64,000 bases of DNA, from the NCBI GenBank assembly GCA_973895155.1, contig OZ316891.1:22072001-22136000 (forward strand), read 5' to 3'. Of the stretch, positions 34,178 through 44,666 are shown piece after piece. A program made the translations under genes and the position numbers. Source of the stretch: Marsupella aquatica (taxonomy: Eukaryota > Marchantiophyta). Under the pieces are notes generated by a model. That model saw nothing but the letters and a program-made list of their open reading frames with translations, was not told the origin of the DNA and did not search any database. How positions within the stretch are numbered: the stretch's first letter is position 1; every line of letters begins with the position of its first letter.

Positions 34178-36460
34178 ATGTCAGCCGACGAGCCAGGAGG
34201 TAGCAGCTCATCACCACCAACACCCCGGTACCACTTACGGAGTGATCCACGACCCTTGGTGCCAATTTCATTGGAGTCTCGGCAATTTTGACGACGTCCG
34301 TAGACAGCAACAGCACCCACACCACGCAATCCTTCTGCTCAATTTGGCGGTTGCTTCACCACTACCCCGAAGCCTGCTATCACTTCCTTGCCATTTACGC
34401 CTTCTACATCAGTGGTTGTTCCAGCTTCACCGACATACACCATGGATGTTAGCCACTCATCTGGCCGCATTGAGAGCTTCAGCGGGCGGCCAGGCACTGT
34501 TTCTTTGTGTGAGTTCAAATCCACTTTCTACACTATCATTTACGAATTGGAGTTGAAGTACGGCAGCAATTTCACAAATGCTTTTGCATTTAAGCAGCTA
34601 GCTAGGTATGTGCACCATGAGGCTTTGGATGTGTATGAGCAACACTCTCAACGGCTGCTTGCTGTCACACAATTGCCTAATCCTACCTATGCTAGTGCAA
34701 TTGCAGCTGCCTCACAACTGGCATTACAGAATGCCGTTGCAGCCCATGCTGCTACTTCCCCTCCTACTCCAATTCCTACCACTGCGCCAGTTACTCCCAC
34801 TGTCTTGGCACAGGCTACATCAGGCATTTCTCCCACTATTGATTCCCCTGCCTTTGTTGATCCAGTAGCTGAGTTTTTCCAGGTTCTTGAATTGGAATTC
34901 CCAATCAAGAGTGCTGACAAAATCATGCAGTTGGCCACCTTTGTGAGGCAGCGCGATGAAACATTGAAGATGATGTATTGCCAGCTTCTCAAGCTGAAGG
35001 AGGACACCCAGAGCATCACTGACCTGGAAGTTGCTCATCGCTATCTTCGCGCATTGGAGGGCACACCAGCTCTCCATTTGCAAGTGTTGCAGCAAGTATT
35101 CTCAGAGTTTGGAGACAGCTACACCCTGCTCAATGTCTATGACACTGCTGAGAAACTTGAGTTGGCCCATGCACATTATGAGGCCAGTATTGCACATCCA
35201 CCGCGATCCAAGTACCAGGCTGCTGCCCCTACACTGGCCACTCCTTCCCGTGTGCCACAATATGGTTCCAAGACCAAGCCAGCCCATGTTGCTTTCATGC
35301 TGCCATCTTGCAACTACTGTGGTAACCCCAATCACAAGGCTAATGAATGTGATATTGTTGTTGAGGACCTGTCTTATGATTTTTGCGGGAAAGTGGGCCA
35401 TTTGGAGGCAGTTTGTTTTGCCAAATTCCCAAAGAGGAAGCAGCTATGACAACAAACCCCTCATCCTGCTCCTGCTTCCACTCCCCCACCAGCTAGGAGG
35501 GCTCCTACTACATCAGTTGCTCCTCCTTCCAGTGGCAAAGCATCCAGTGCTAACAAATTGCCCAAGCAGCAACAGAAGCAACCAGCTCAGAAGGAGGCTC
35601 ACAACGCACAGACAACTCAACTCCAGTCTCTGACTCATGAGGTTGAGTCATTACGTGCCCAACTTGCCAACATCAAAGGCAAGTCCACTGCCTCTGCTGG
35701 TCCTTCTCAACTGGCTGGTCACGTGCAACCCATCCCTGGCCCAGGCACCACTGACAGTTCAGCACCCATACCCCACTCTTTCTATGGCTTGCCATTTGAT
35801 GCTCATATGGGTGAGTGTGTGCTGTCCTCTGCTACACAGCCTGGCCTTACAGCAGAATTTTCAGATTCATTCTACCCTTCCTATTTTGCTTACCAACAGG
35901 CCAGTGCTGCCTCCCGTATTGCTCCCACACGCCGCATTGTACAGGCTGATGGTCTTGCTGCCGGTCCTATGACTAGAGCCAGGGGAGCTCGGGCTGTCAT
36001 GCCCCAATCTTTTCAGCCACTCACACTTGCTGAAGAGAGCACCTTGTTGGTGAGGGGGGAGGGAGCTGCAGCTACATCCATTCCACCACCAGGTGCTACT
36101 GACATTTTACAGGGAGTTGTTTCTCCTCAGCTGCTTGAGCATTTCACCTCCGGTATGACACAAAGGATTCTTACAACTCCACTTTTCAGTTGCCATGATT
36201 TACAGCTGGATGCTAGAGCTGTCATCAGAGCGCTAGAGGGCTCACTGCATTCTTCATCAGCCCTTGTGACACCAGTTTTGGAGGTCCAATCTTATGTACA
36301 TACTGGACCTTCTTCTTCTCCATTACATGCTTCCACTGGTTTGGCTAACCCAGTACCAATTTCCAGTGGTAGTGATGACAGTATTGCTGCAGACTGTGTG
36401 ACCAAAGCTACACTGGATTCTGGTCATGCTGCTTCATCATTTGCCAAAAGTGGTGCCTAG
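34178..36460 (+). pseudogene. Gag of element 1
   Basis: One frame runs from ATG 34,178 (MSADEPGGSSSSPPTPRYHL) to the stop at 36,458, broken only by TGA and TAG near 34,288-34,301 and TGA at 35,447. A retrotransposon Gag region lies at about 34,440-35,200. A CCHC knuckle CNYCGNPNHKANEC is at about 35,310-35,351. A second, YDFCGKVGHLEAVC, has lost its first Cys to Tyr. A Gln/Ala/Pro-rich linker with a coiled-coil-like ESLRAQLANIKG follows, then a variable tail to 36,460. Gag packages the RNA into virus-like particles, and knuckles bind RNA. The protease follows after a frame change. Confidence 0.85.
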
Positions 36461-36469
36461 TGACAGGAC

Positions 36470-38258
36470 TTTAGTTTCCACCACCATTGCCATTGTTGAC
36501 AACAGGAATTCAGCAGTCAAGTTGGAGGGTCACACTCCTCAGGTGGTCATGCTAGACACAAGCGCTCAACCAGTGATCTTGGGCATTTAGTTTGCCAAGA
36601 AGATGGGACTACTGACTGATCATTTACAGCGATCCAGGTGGCACATTCGGACTGCTAGTGGCACTATGGAGGATGTGCTGGGTGAGAGTTCTACTTTACT
36701 CACTCTCACTTTTAATGGAGGTACAGATCAGGAACTGCATTTCCCAGTCAGATTTTTGGTTACCAATGCCACTACGTATGATGTGCTCATTGGCCAGGAG
36801 GCTTTGTTCCCACCAGGTTTTACCATTGACAACTGGCATGAGCATGCATACTACAGAGTTGATTGGCATACTGATGGCTCACACTTGGGCTACATTCCAC
36901 TTGATTTTCATGGTGCCCATACACCTATGGCTCACCACTGTGTGTTGAAAGAAGTGCACACAGCTACCTATGTCAACCACCCATTGCAGGATTGAATTGA
37001 GGAGGATGACGATGAGGTGGCTGTTGCACATGCTGCTACACGTATAGCAGCACTTTCCAGCAACGTGGATCATCAACCAGAGGTGGTACAATGGCTCCAA
37101 GCAGCCCATGGACCTTTAGTGGCTGCATTGCACAAATTTGAGGACCTTGGGCAGCACACTGGACAACCAATAGCCCCAATCTTGAGCGCACCTGTTACAT
37201 GGACTCCTCCTCCAGATGGCCTTACATTGCTTGAGCTTTTTGGTGGCCTGGTTTATCGACATTCTACCGGTACATGGGATGAACCTAGTCCTGAGGAAAG
37301 AGAACGGGCTATGGGCTTCCAACCCGGTACTACAGGTCACACCAAAATCACCAGGCTGGCCAGGAATGCTTTACTTGGCAGGGTAATAGATCTCAATGCT
37401 CTCACTTGGCTTCTGGTCACTTGCATCCTTTTTCAGATGTACATTCATCCAGCATCAGGAGTTCTAGCCCTACCACTCCATGGTGTTCTTACATGGCATC
37501 CAGACCAGGTGCACTTACCTCTATTCAACACTCACCGCTTCAGTCCAAGTGTTGGGGGGGAGGAGGTCCCTTGTAATGTGGCTGACATTATTTCTGAGTT
37601 TCATGGTGTGGATCAGACCAGAGCAACAAGTACAACAGGCCTTGGAGAGGCCTCATCACATTATCAGCAGCATGCTAGCAGCTTGGACAGTGGAGAGGCT
37701 GGCACTTCTGGCTCTTCAAGCACGAGTACATCAGGTCCTATTCCTAGTGTTGCGAACTACACATTCATCATGGGCAACCACCTGAGTAAAAGGCAGAAGG
37801 ACCAGCTGCTGAATTTGCTCCTCAAGCATGAGAATGTGTTTGCTTTCTCTATGAAGGACTTGGGTAAGTGCAAGACTATGCAGTTCTCCATTGAGTTGGC
37901 TGATGAAACACCTATCTTCAGGCAGAGACACCGTTTGAGTAAGCATGAGTGGCAGCTGGTGGATGAGAGGTGCCAAGAGCTCTATGAAGTTGGTCTTATT
38001 CAGCCATCTACATCAGATTTTGCGGCAGCTACAGTGATGCCAGCAAAGAAGGATTCCAGTGGATTGTGGACAGAGAAGCGCATGTGTGGGGACTACAGGC
38101 CATTGAACCTGGTCACACCCCAGGACAGGTACCCCATGTCGCGGCCAGAGGAGCTATTTGACAGCATTGGAGACTCAGACATCTTCACTATTGTGGATCT
38201 AAGGCAAGGCTTCAACCAGATTTTGCTGCTTGCAAAGGACCGCAAGAAAACAACTTAA
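36470..38258 (+). pseudogene. Pol part 1 of element 1: protease, methyltransferase remnant, start of RT
   Basis: One frame, with TAG at 36,588 and TGA at 36,993. The aspartic protease has MLDTSAQPVILG at about 36,550, where the usual Asp-Thr-Gly is Asp-Thr-Ser, so it is presumably inactive. At 37,215-37,415, LTLLELFGG (methyltransferase motif I) is joined to SPEERERAMGFQPGTTGHT...RLARNALLGRVIDLNALTW (the C-terminal block). After a Ser/Gly/Thr linker, RT begins at about 37,770 with LSKRQKDQLLNLLLKHENVF, MCGDYRPLN and FTIVDLRQGFNQI. The frame is lost at about 38,255. Confidence 0.88.
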
Positions 38259-39342
38259 TTTCCATGGTAGTAACCAACTATGGGAGTGGTTGGTGATGCC
38301 ATTTGGCTTGAAGAATGCGCCCATATTCTTTCAAAGAGTCATGGACCAGGTTCTTCAAGGTGCTGAGTTTCTGAAATGCTACATTGATGATGTGTTGGTC
38401 CACAGCAAAGGATTTGACCAGCATCTACTTGACCTTGAGGAGCTATTCATGAGGCTTAAGAAGGTGAACCTAAAGATACACCCCAAGAAGTGTGAATTTG
38501 CTGTCAGATCAGTAGTATATCTTGGGCATCGCATTCTTCCAAATGGAACCATGGCTCACTGGGCCAAGGTGGTATCCATCTTGGAAATGCCCACTCCTAC
38601 CGATGTTCACACTTTGAGGCGTTTTATTGGGTTGTGCAATTACTACCGGATCTACATCAAAGATTTCAGTACCATTGCACACCCATTATGTGCTTTGTTG
38701 AAAAAGAATGTGACTTGGACATGGAGTGCACATGCTAAGGCAGCATTTGCCACTTTGAAGGAGAAGCTCTCAGAATACCCGGTGCTGAGAAGACCTGATT
38801 TCAGCAAGGTCTTTGTGCTACACACAGATTGGAGTGCCCTTGGGATTGGTGCCATTCTGGGCCAGCATGATGAGGAAGGTAAAGAGTACGTCATTGCCTA
38901 TGCATCCAGGAGCAACAATCAAGCAGAGAGTCATTATTCTTCTTATGAGGGTGAATGCCTTGCTGTTGTGTGGGCTGTCATACATTACAGGCCCTACCTC
39001 TATGGGACCAGGTTTGTTCTCTACACCGACCACCAGCCCTTGAAGTGGTTGATGACCAACGACAAGCTTACTGGCAAGCTTGCTCGTTGGGCACTCATAC
39101 TCCAGGAGTATGATTTTGAGGTAATTCATAGGCCTGGTGTGACACATCAAAATGCTGACACTATGTCCCACAGCCCTTTGATTGCCTCTGATGATCCCTC
39201 AGATGCACGGCAGGATTTTGACCAGGTTTCCATCCTGCCTACATTTCATGCATCTACCTATCTTGCTTTGCTGCCATGCTACATCGTTGACCAACCTGTG
39301 GTGGACATATGGAAGGACAGCGACACTCTGAGATTTTTGTAG
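38256..39342 (+). pseudogene. Pol part 2 of element 1: RT palm, thumb and RNase H
   Basis: After a frame change the same RT continues: EWLVMPFGLKNAPIFFQRVM, the catalytic box CYIDDVLVHS (about 38,377-38,406) and FIGLCNYYRIYIKDFS. The RNase H domain follows, with LHTDWSALGIGAILGQ, SSYEGECLAVVWA and YTDHQPLKWL. The D and E residues expected in RNase H are present. The frame ends at TAG 39,340, where element 2 logic suggests a CAG codon. Confidence 0.92.
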
Positions 39343-40580
39343 CATGGGGAGTACCCCACCCATGTTACTGCTGCCCAGAGAGACCGAATTCAGTAAAGGT
39401 CCAAGCGCTACTTGTGGAAGGGAGATCATCTTGTGCGCTGCTTGCCAGACAGGGAAGTGGTGGTTCCACCCATTCATGAGAGGGTTGGCCTTACCCGTAA
39501 GGTACATTCTGAGCTTGGTCATTTTGGTGTTAAGAGGACTTATAGCCTCTTGGTCCCCCATTATCATTGGAAAGGCATGCATGGCCAGGTTCGAGATGTT
39601 ATTGCCCGGTGTGAGCAGTGTGATAGGGTAAGGACTTCTTTCACATCTCGGCAACCCACACTTCATCCACTCCCTATTCAGGGCATGTTTTATTGTTGGT
39701 CATGTGATTTGGCTGGAGAATTACCCCTCACATCTTGGGGTAATCTCTACATCATGATCATGATAGAGCATTTCTCCAAGTGGATAGAACTTGTGGCATT
39801 GCCGGATAAGACCTCCCGTAGCACCAGCCAAGCATTCCTACAACAAGTTCTCAGCCGCTTTGGAGCTTGTGCAGAATGTCTCACTGACCAGGGCTCAGAG
39901 TTTAGAGGAGAGTTCCAGGAGCTGCTTGATCAGGCCCTCATTGATCATCGCTGGACATCACGAGATCACCCACAGGCAGATGGCTTGGCAGAGCGCATGG
40001 TTCAGACATGCAAGAAGGGCCTTTGGAAGATCTGCCTCACCAAAAACAAGGAGGATTGGGACCTGGCCTTACCCTACATTACCATGGGGTATAGGATGTC
40101 TAGACATGCATCACTGTCTAACTTTTCTCCCTACTTCTTGTTGTTTGGTCGTCACCCAGTTCCACCTTCTGCTATTGCTGCTCACATGCTTCAGGTGGTG
40201 GACTTGGATTCAGCTGTGACTTGGTCTGATGTGATCTCTGAGAGGGCTGCCCTATTCAGGAGGGTTATGCCCATGGCCATGGAGAATTTGGCCATTGCAC
40301 AGCACAGGGACACATTGCATTATGCACACACACGACGGGGCACTTTTCAGCCCAAGGTCAGGAAGTTTGATGTGGGAGATTTTGTGTACTTGCAGCGGCA
40401 AGCTAACGACACCCTAGACACCTCTACCAGTCGTACTATTCTCAAGGTTAAAGCTATTCGACCGTCTGGAGTGCTGACAGGTCAAAGCGGTCGAATAGCG
40501 TCTGGAGTGTTGACAATAAGCGCATAATTGTTGACAATGCCAAGAACTGCGCCCCTTGTCATCTGCCTAACCTGGATCCC
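39343..40580 (+). pseudogene. Integrase of element 1
   Basis: Continues in the RT frame after TAG 39,340 and TAA 39,394. The zinc-binding HHCC part has HSELGHFGVKRTYSLL and ARCEQCDRV. The catalytic triad is present: Asp in SCDLAGELP, Asp in CLTDQGSEFRGEF and Glu in ADGLAERMVQT. The C-terminal region has LFRRVMPMAMENLAIAQHRD and FDVGDFVYLQRQ. At about 40,455-40,512 a small tandem duplication (CGTCTGGAGTG.TGACA twice) throws the frame into stops. The usual chromodomain is not found. A PHD finger follows instead. Confidence 0.9.
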
Positions 40581-40583
40581 ACC

Positions 40584-40775
40584 ATTGTGACTTCTACTTG
40601 GATTCCACCTGTGGACTACCCTTGCAAAGTGTGTTTGCGAATTGATGATGCTGACCAGATGCTGCTGTGTGACAATTGCAATGGAGGGTACCATCTTTTC
40701 TGCCTTTGGCCTGAACTTACTCAGGTGCCAAAAGGATTATGGTTTTGCCCTTCCTGTGCTCCACGTGCTACCTGA
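40584..40775 (+). CDS. PHD finger at the C-terminus of element 1 integrase
   Basis: This frame continues the integrase tail (NCAPCHLPNLDPTIVTSTWI). It then shows a complete C4HC3 zinc finger at 40,623-40,763: CKVC, LLCDNC, GYHLFC and WFCPSC, with the conserved Trp before the last pair, then PRAT and stop. PHD fingers read histone tails, mostly H3K4 state. The aromatic residue expected before the first Cys pair is Tyr (DYPCKVC). It most likely served to steer integration to chromatin, as chromodomains do in chromoviruses. All ligand residues are intact. Confidence 0.88.
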   Translation: MVTSTWIPPVDYPCKVCLRIDDADQMLLCDNCNGGYHLFCLWPELTQVPKGLWFCPSCAPRAT

Positions 40776-40806
40776 CTTTTCTTCAGCCCTCCTTTTGGCT
40801 GTGGTC

Positions 40807-40816
40807 TGGGGGGGAT
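40807..40816 (+). promoter_or_regulatory. Polypurine tract of element 1
   Basis: TCTGGGGGGGAT lies 30 bp after the PHD stop and directly before LTR-derived sequence, the expected place of the plus-strand primer. The sequence after it is the second part of the LTR, not its first base. Confidence 0.55.
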
Positions 40817-41525
40817 ACAGAGGTTTACACCTCCACTACGTACATACCACCTCATTTGCTTTTTCTTGGCACTTGTAAATGTGATGAGACTTTTTCTATG
40901 CATGTTGGTTGCTAGCAGCTTGCACATGTGCATTGCCAGTGCTTTGTATGTTTTTGATACACTATGGCTACGATACTATATGTCACGACAGCTGTCATGC
41001 CGAGGGACAGTGCCTCTTATGCGCATCGGCATGTCCCTCGCATGCCCGCTAGGTATGTAGTTAGGGCTAGTGTACTACTTGAGTTAGCGACATGTTCTTA
41101 TAGCAAATTCCAGGCGTTCTTGAAGCAAACGCGCTTGTTAGTGTGCCGCCGGGACTTTGTTTACTTAGGGCATGTCTTTCTTTGCCATTTCTCAATTCTT
41201 CTTGAATCGCTGTTGACAGAGCTCAGACAGTGCTTGTTGGTTCCGTACACGGGATTCACACAGTGATTCGTTAGATGCTCCCGGCCGATCTTGGCATCTC
41301 GCCGGTTTCGATTTGATTTCAGTATGCTTGTTTCTCTTACGCCTTTTATATACAGAGGTTTACACCTCCATTACGTACATACCACCTCATTTGCTTTTTC
41401 TTGGCACTTGTAAATGTGATGAGACTTTTTCTATGCATGTTGGTTGCTAGCAGCTTGCACATGTGCATTGCCAGTGCTTTGTATGTTTTTGATACACTAT
41501 GGCTACGATACTATATGTCATGACA
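40815..41525 (+). repeat. 3' LTR region of element 1, rearranged
   Basis: The 533-bp LTR is 40,993-41,525 (TGTCATG...CATGACA). Its last 176 bp (41,350-41,525) also stand in front of it at 40,815-40,990, ending TGTCACGACA. The order is thus part 2 - part 1 - part 2, while the 5' LTR has part 1 only. A tandem or recombined LTR would explain this. Confidence 0.8.
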
Positions 41526-42621
41526 ACATTAAAATATTGGGCTAGTTCATTTTGAAAAGATTAACCAAAGTCCAAAGGGGTGAAAGCAAAGGTCTAAAGA
41601 GGACAAATCCCAACCTAAATGTCGATTGTCACACCATTATGAGTGGTAGTATAGGATATCGGACTATGTAGGTTTGAGGCTTTCATATGTGTGTTATCTA
41701 AGTATTTTAGGGTTAATGTATGTTTGTGAGGGATAGTTATATATCTCTAAGTTGTGTTGGCTCAAAGGTCTCATCTTTTGATGTTGAGCCTTTCGAGCAC
41801 AAACTCTAGCGGCTATGGTGTGGCTGTCTAGGTTGTGTGTACGTAACGTGGATTCCTTGAGGCAGAAGGTGCGTTTGGCTTGACATAAGTGTGTGATCGC
41901 GTCGGGCAGGATTGTGTGTTGGATTAGCATCAATCATTGTTTGATTGCTCTTGAAGATTACATCAAAAGATCGGCTTCAAACTCTATTGTGCAGACTGTG
42001 CAGACATAAGTTTGATTTCATTTTGGTTTTGTTGTTGACGATTCATGGTAGCTCGGATCGGGTGTTTTTATTGAACGGATCGTTGGTATCTCAATCTATT
42101 GCAAGTTGGTGCGGCGCTTGCGTAGTTCAAGTGAAGCTTCAAGTTGTTGTTGCTAAGTTGCGGTTTTGGAGTTGTGGTCTTCATTGATATGCATTGCTGC
42201 ATTGTGGAGGACTGATTGTGTGATCGACAAGCGGATGTTGCTGTTGACAATTGTGTGTGAGACGGACGATGGCGTCTTGTCCTATTTTGTGAAGGGAAAG
42301 TAGTCGGATGTGCGACTCTTTGAGGTTTTGATTGAGGTGGTTTGATTGGGAGCCCGATAGTTGATTATGTTTACAATTTTTGTAGGATGCAGTTATGATT
42401 TGCATCAAGTTCCTTGTTGATGGATAGTGTGTTTCTATGAACGAAACAACGTTGAATGTTGGTGAATTGTGTTGGCGGCGCGCGACAAGATAAGGCACCG
42501 CGGAGAGGCAAGGCGGCTGTGACTTAGGGCACAGAGGAAACAACAAATAGTGAATAGTGATTTTCCCGTCAATTGTGGCGTGTTTAGCACATGACTTGAG
42601 CGAAGAGAGTCTTGGTGGGGA

Positions 42622-42960
42622 GGCACCCACAACCCACGGCCTGTGGCCGATTCATCTTGGTTGTGTGGGTGGGCACCCACAGCCCACGGCCTGTGGCCGA
42701 TTCATCTTGGTTGTGTGGGTTGGCACCCACAGCCCACGGCTTGTGGCCTCTTGCAGTTTGGTTGCGTGGGTAGTCACCCACAGCCCACGGCCTGTGGCCG
42801 ATTCATCTTGGTTGTGTGGGTTGGCACCCACAGCCCATGGCTTGTGGCCTCTTGCAGTTTGGTTGCGTGGGTAGTCACCCACAGCCCACGGCCTGTGGCC
42901 GATTCATCTTGTTTGTGTGAGTAGGTACCCACAGCCCCTGGCTTGTGGCCTAGGGTTTTG
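42622..42960. repeat. Minisatellite of a hairpin-forming motif, about 60-bp unit, six copies
   Basis: The core CCACAGCCCACGGC(C/T)TGTGG repeats about every 60 bp, alternating with GATTCATCTTGGTTGTGTGGG or CTCTTGCAGTTTGGTTGCG spacers. CCACAG and CTGTGG are complementary, so each unit can fold as a stem with an 8-base loop. It lies in the untranslated leader of element 2. The same core recurs three times inside its coding region at 50,826-50,985. Confidence 0.92.
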
Positions 42961-43146
42961 GAATCACAATCTTCCAATAATGCAAAGCTACTTGGTGAAC
43001 AACGGACCGGTTTCACTTGAAGTGGAGTGCAGTTTTGGCCAACAACATTGCTAGCAGATACCAGTGGAGCTTCATATAGTGATTTTGACAAGGGCTCTGT
43101 AGCCAACTCTCCTCATCATTAGGTTGTTGCACCATTGTTGTGGGAT

Positions 43147-44660
43147 ATGGAGGAGACGTATGGGTCCACTAAGGGCCCTAGGAGATACTCTGGTGCAGTT
43201 GGCACAATTGATTTGGATGATTTCATCCAAGATTTTGATACGTGGTGTGATATGCAAACAATGCGTAATGCCACATTGTTTAGACCTTTCATGGCATGAA
43301 AAGGGTTGTTTCAGCATTTGGAGGGTCCACCCATGGATGATTACCATGAGTTTTGGAAGACCCATTTGGCTGATATTGAGATATGGAGACAACACTGGTC
43401 ACCAAACTATGTGTCCATCACTTACGGCACAAGTGCGGTTTCTCAACCTGTTGCCCCAACTTTTGCTTCTTCTAGTAGCACTAGCCAGAGTGGCACTCCA
43501 CCAACATCCACCGTTACTCCTACCGGTGCAATTGTGGGTGGGAGTGGAGTTGTGCCAACATTTAACCCTATGGTGAAGTTCTTTGATGTGTTGAAGTAGA
43601 ACTACCAGGGTGTGAGAACTGATAAGTTGAAGGGTCTTCAAGATTTTCAGCGCAAGACTGGAGAGAGTCTACACAAAGCATACACTCGTATGCGAAGATA
43701 TATTAATTACAGTCACCAAGGGAGTGACAGAGGCCCAAGTAGTTCAATTTTGGTATGCAATTTTGGATAGAGAGTTGCGGCGTAGAGTAAGAGACGCCAC
43801 TCTATTGAGGGATTCAGATTCCACATTGGCTGTTGTTTTTGCACTAGCCGAGCGCATTGAGCTCTATATGGTGAATGAGAAGGTGGTGACTTCCGGATTT
43901 GTCAAGGAAGGCTCACCAAAGGTTGCATCTACACCCACACTGCAACCTACTGTAAGGAAGAGCCAGAGGGAGAAGCCTACAACATGGGAATCTACTAGTT
44001 AGAGACCTGTGCCCTCCTATGCTGGACAACAGTCATGATGTTAGACTTGTGGTGGGGATCATGCATGAAGATATTGCCAAGATAATAGAGGGTCCGGAGG
44101 GGCATCTATGCCCGATCAACGATTATGTGATCATTGTGGAGTTTCTGGTCACACCAAGGATAGGTGTTTTATACTCCATCCTGAACTACAACGGGGAGGA
44201 TCATGTACGTATGATCAGGGAAGAGGAGGTAGAGGTGGTGGTCGCGGCCGAGGTATGCCATATGCAAGGAGACAAGGAGGTGATGCTCCTGCCACTACCA
44301 TAGATCCAAAGGATGAAAAGATTGCTCAATTGGAGCAACAACTAGCTGCCATGGCGAGTTCTCAGGTTAGACCTACTTCTGGTGATGGAGCCTCTACATC
44401 TTATGGAGCTGACGGAGACTTGGCCACCATGGGATTCATGTGTGACATTGCCCATGTTGATGCATTGGCAACTTTGACTCGAGGAGCAACCAAAGCCCTT
44501 GAGCCCCGAGGAGCAATGGTAGAGTTGGATCCTCAAAGGGGGGAAGCTTGTCGTCAAACGAAGCTTCCCCAATCATTTACATTGTTAGAGGCAGTTTAAA
44601 CTAACTCTATAAACCCGGTTAAGACAAATCCAAGTGTGGATAAGTTGGTGGAATTGGATA
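43147..44660 (+). pseudogene. Gag of element 2, first part
   Basis: From ATG 43,147: DLDDFIQDFDTWCDMQTMRN, PMDDYHEFWKTHLADIEIWR, a Ser/Thr/Pro linker and LKGLQDFQRKTGESLHKAYT. After a frame change come AQVVQFWYAILDRELRRRVR (the Gag helix region), a single CCHC knuckle CDHCGVSGHTKDRC at 44,126-44,167 and an RG-rich tail (GRGGRGGGRGRG). Stops include TGA near 43,298 where Trp is expected, TAG at 43,597 and TAG at 44,000. Interrupted by the minus-strand insertion at 44,667. Confidence 0.8.
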
Positions 44661-44666
44661 ATGTTG

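Larger units (their letters stand above)
32392..41525 (+). mobile_element. Element 1: Ty3/gypsy retrotransposon, Gag-PR-(MTase remnant)-RT-RNH-IN-PHD
   Basis: Bounded by direct LTR sequence that starts TGTCATGCC (32,392 and 40,993) and ends CATGACA (41,525). The flanking ACAT at 32,388-32,391 and 41,526-41,529 is a probable 4-bp target duplication. The order protease, RT, RNase H, integrase places it in Ty3/gypsy (Metaviridae). Between protease and RT it keeps the two ends of a cytosine-5 methyltransferase domain, and after the integrase a PHD finger. At least seven stops, three frame changes and a DTSA protease make this copy non-autonomous. Confidence 0.93.

Noticed and set aside
34608-35633. 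Alternative long frames inside gag and pol of elements 1 and 2 (for example 34,608-34,868 and 35,031-35,633)
   Set aside because: They are shifted shadows of the Gag and Pol frames, with leucine-rich composition produced by the sense frame.
40584-40775. Chromodomain at the integrase C-terminus
   Set aside because: I looked for the chromodomain aromatic cage and fold signature and found instead the C4HC3 ligand pattern of a PHD finger.
42557-42924. Open frames of 65-105 codons on both strands
   Set aside because: They are by-products of the 60-bp minisatellite, which is open in several frames at once.
42622-42960. CRISPR-like array
   Set aside because: Spacers are themselves repeats of two kinds, the context is a plant retrotransposon leader, and no cas genes are present.
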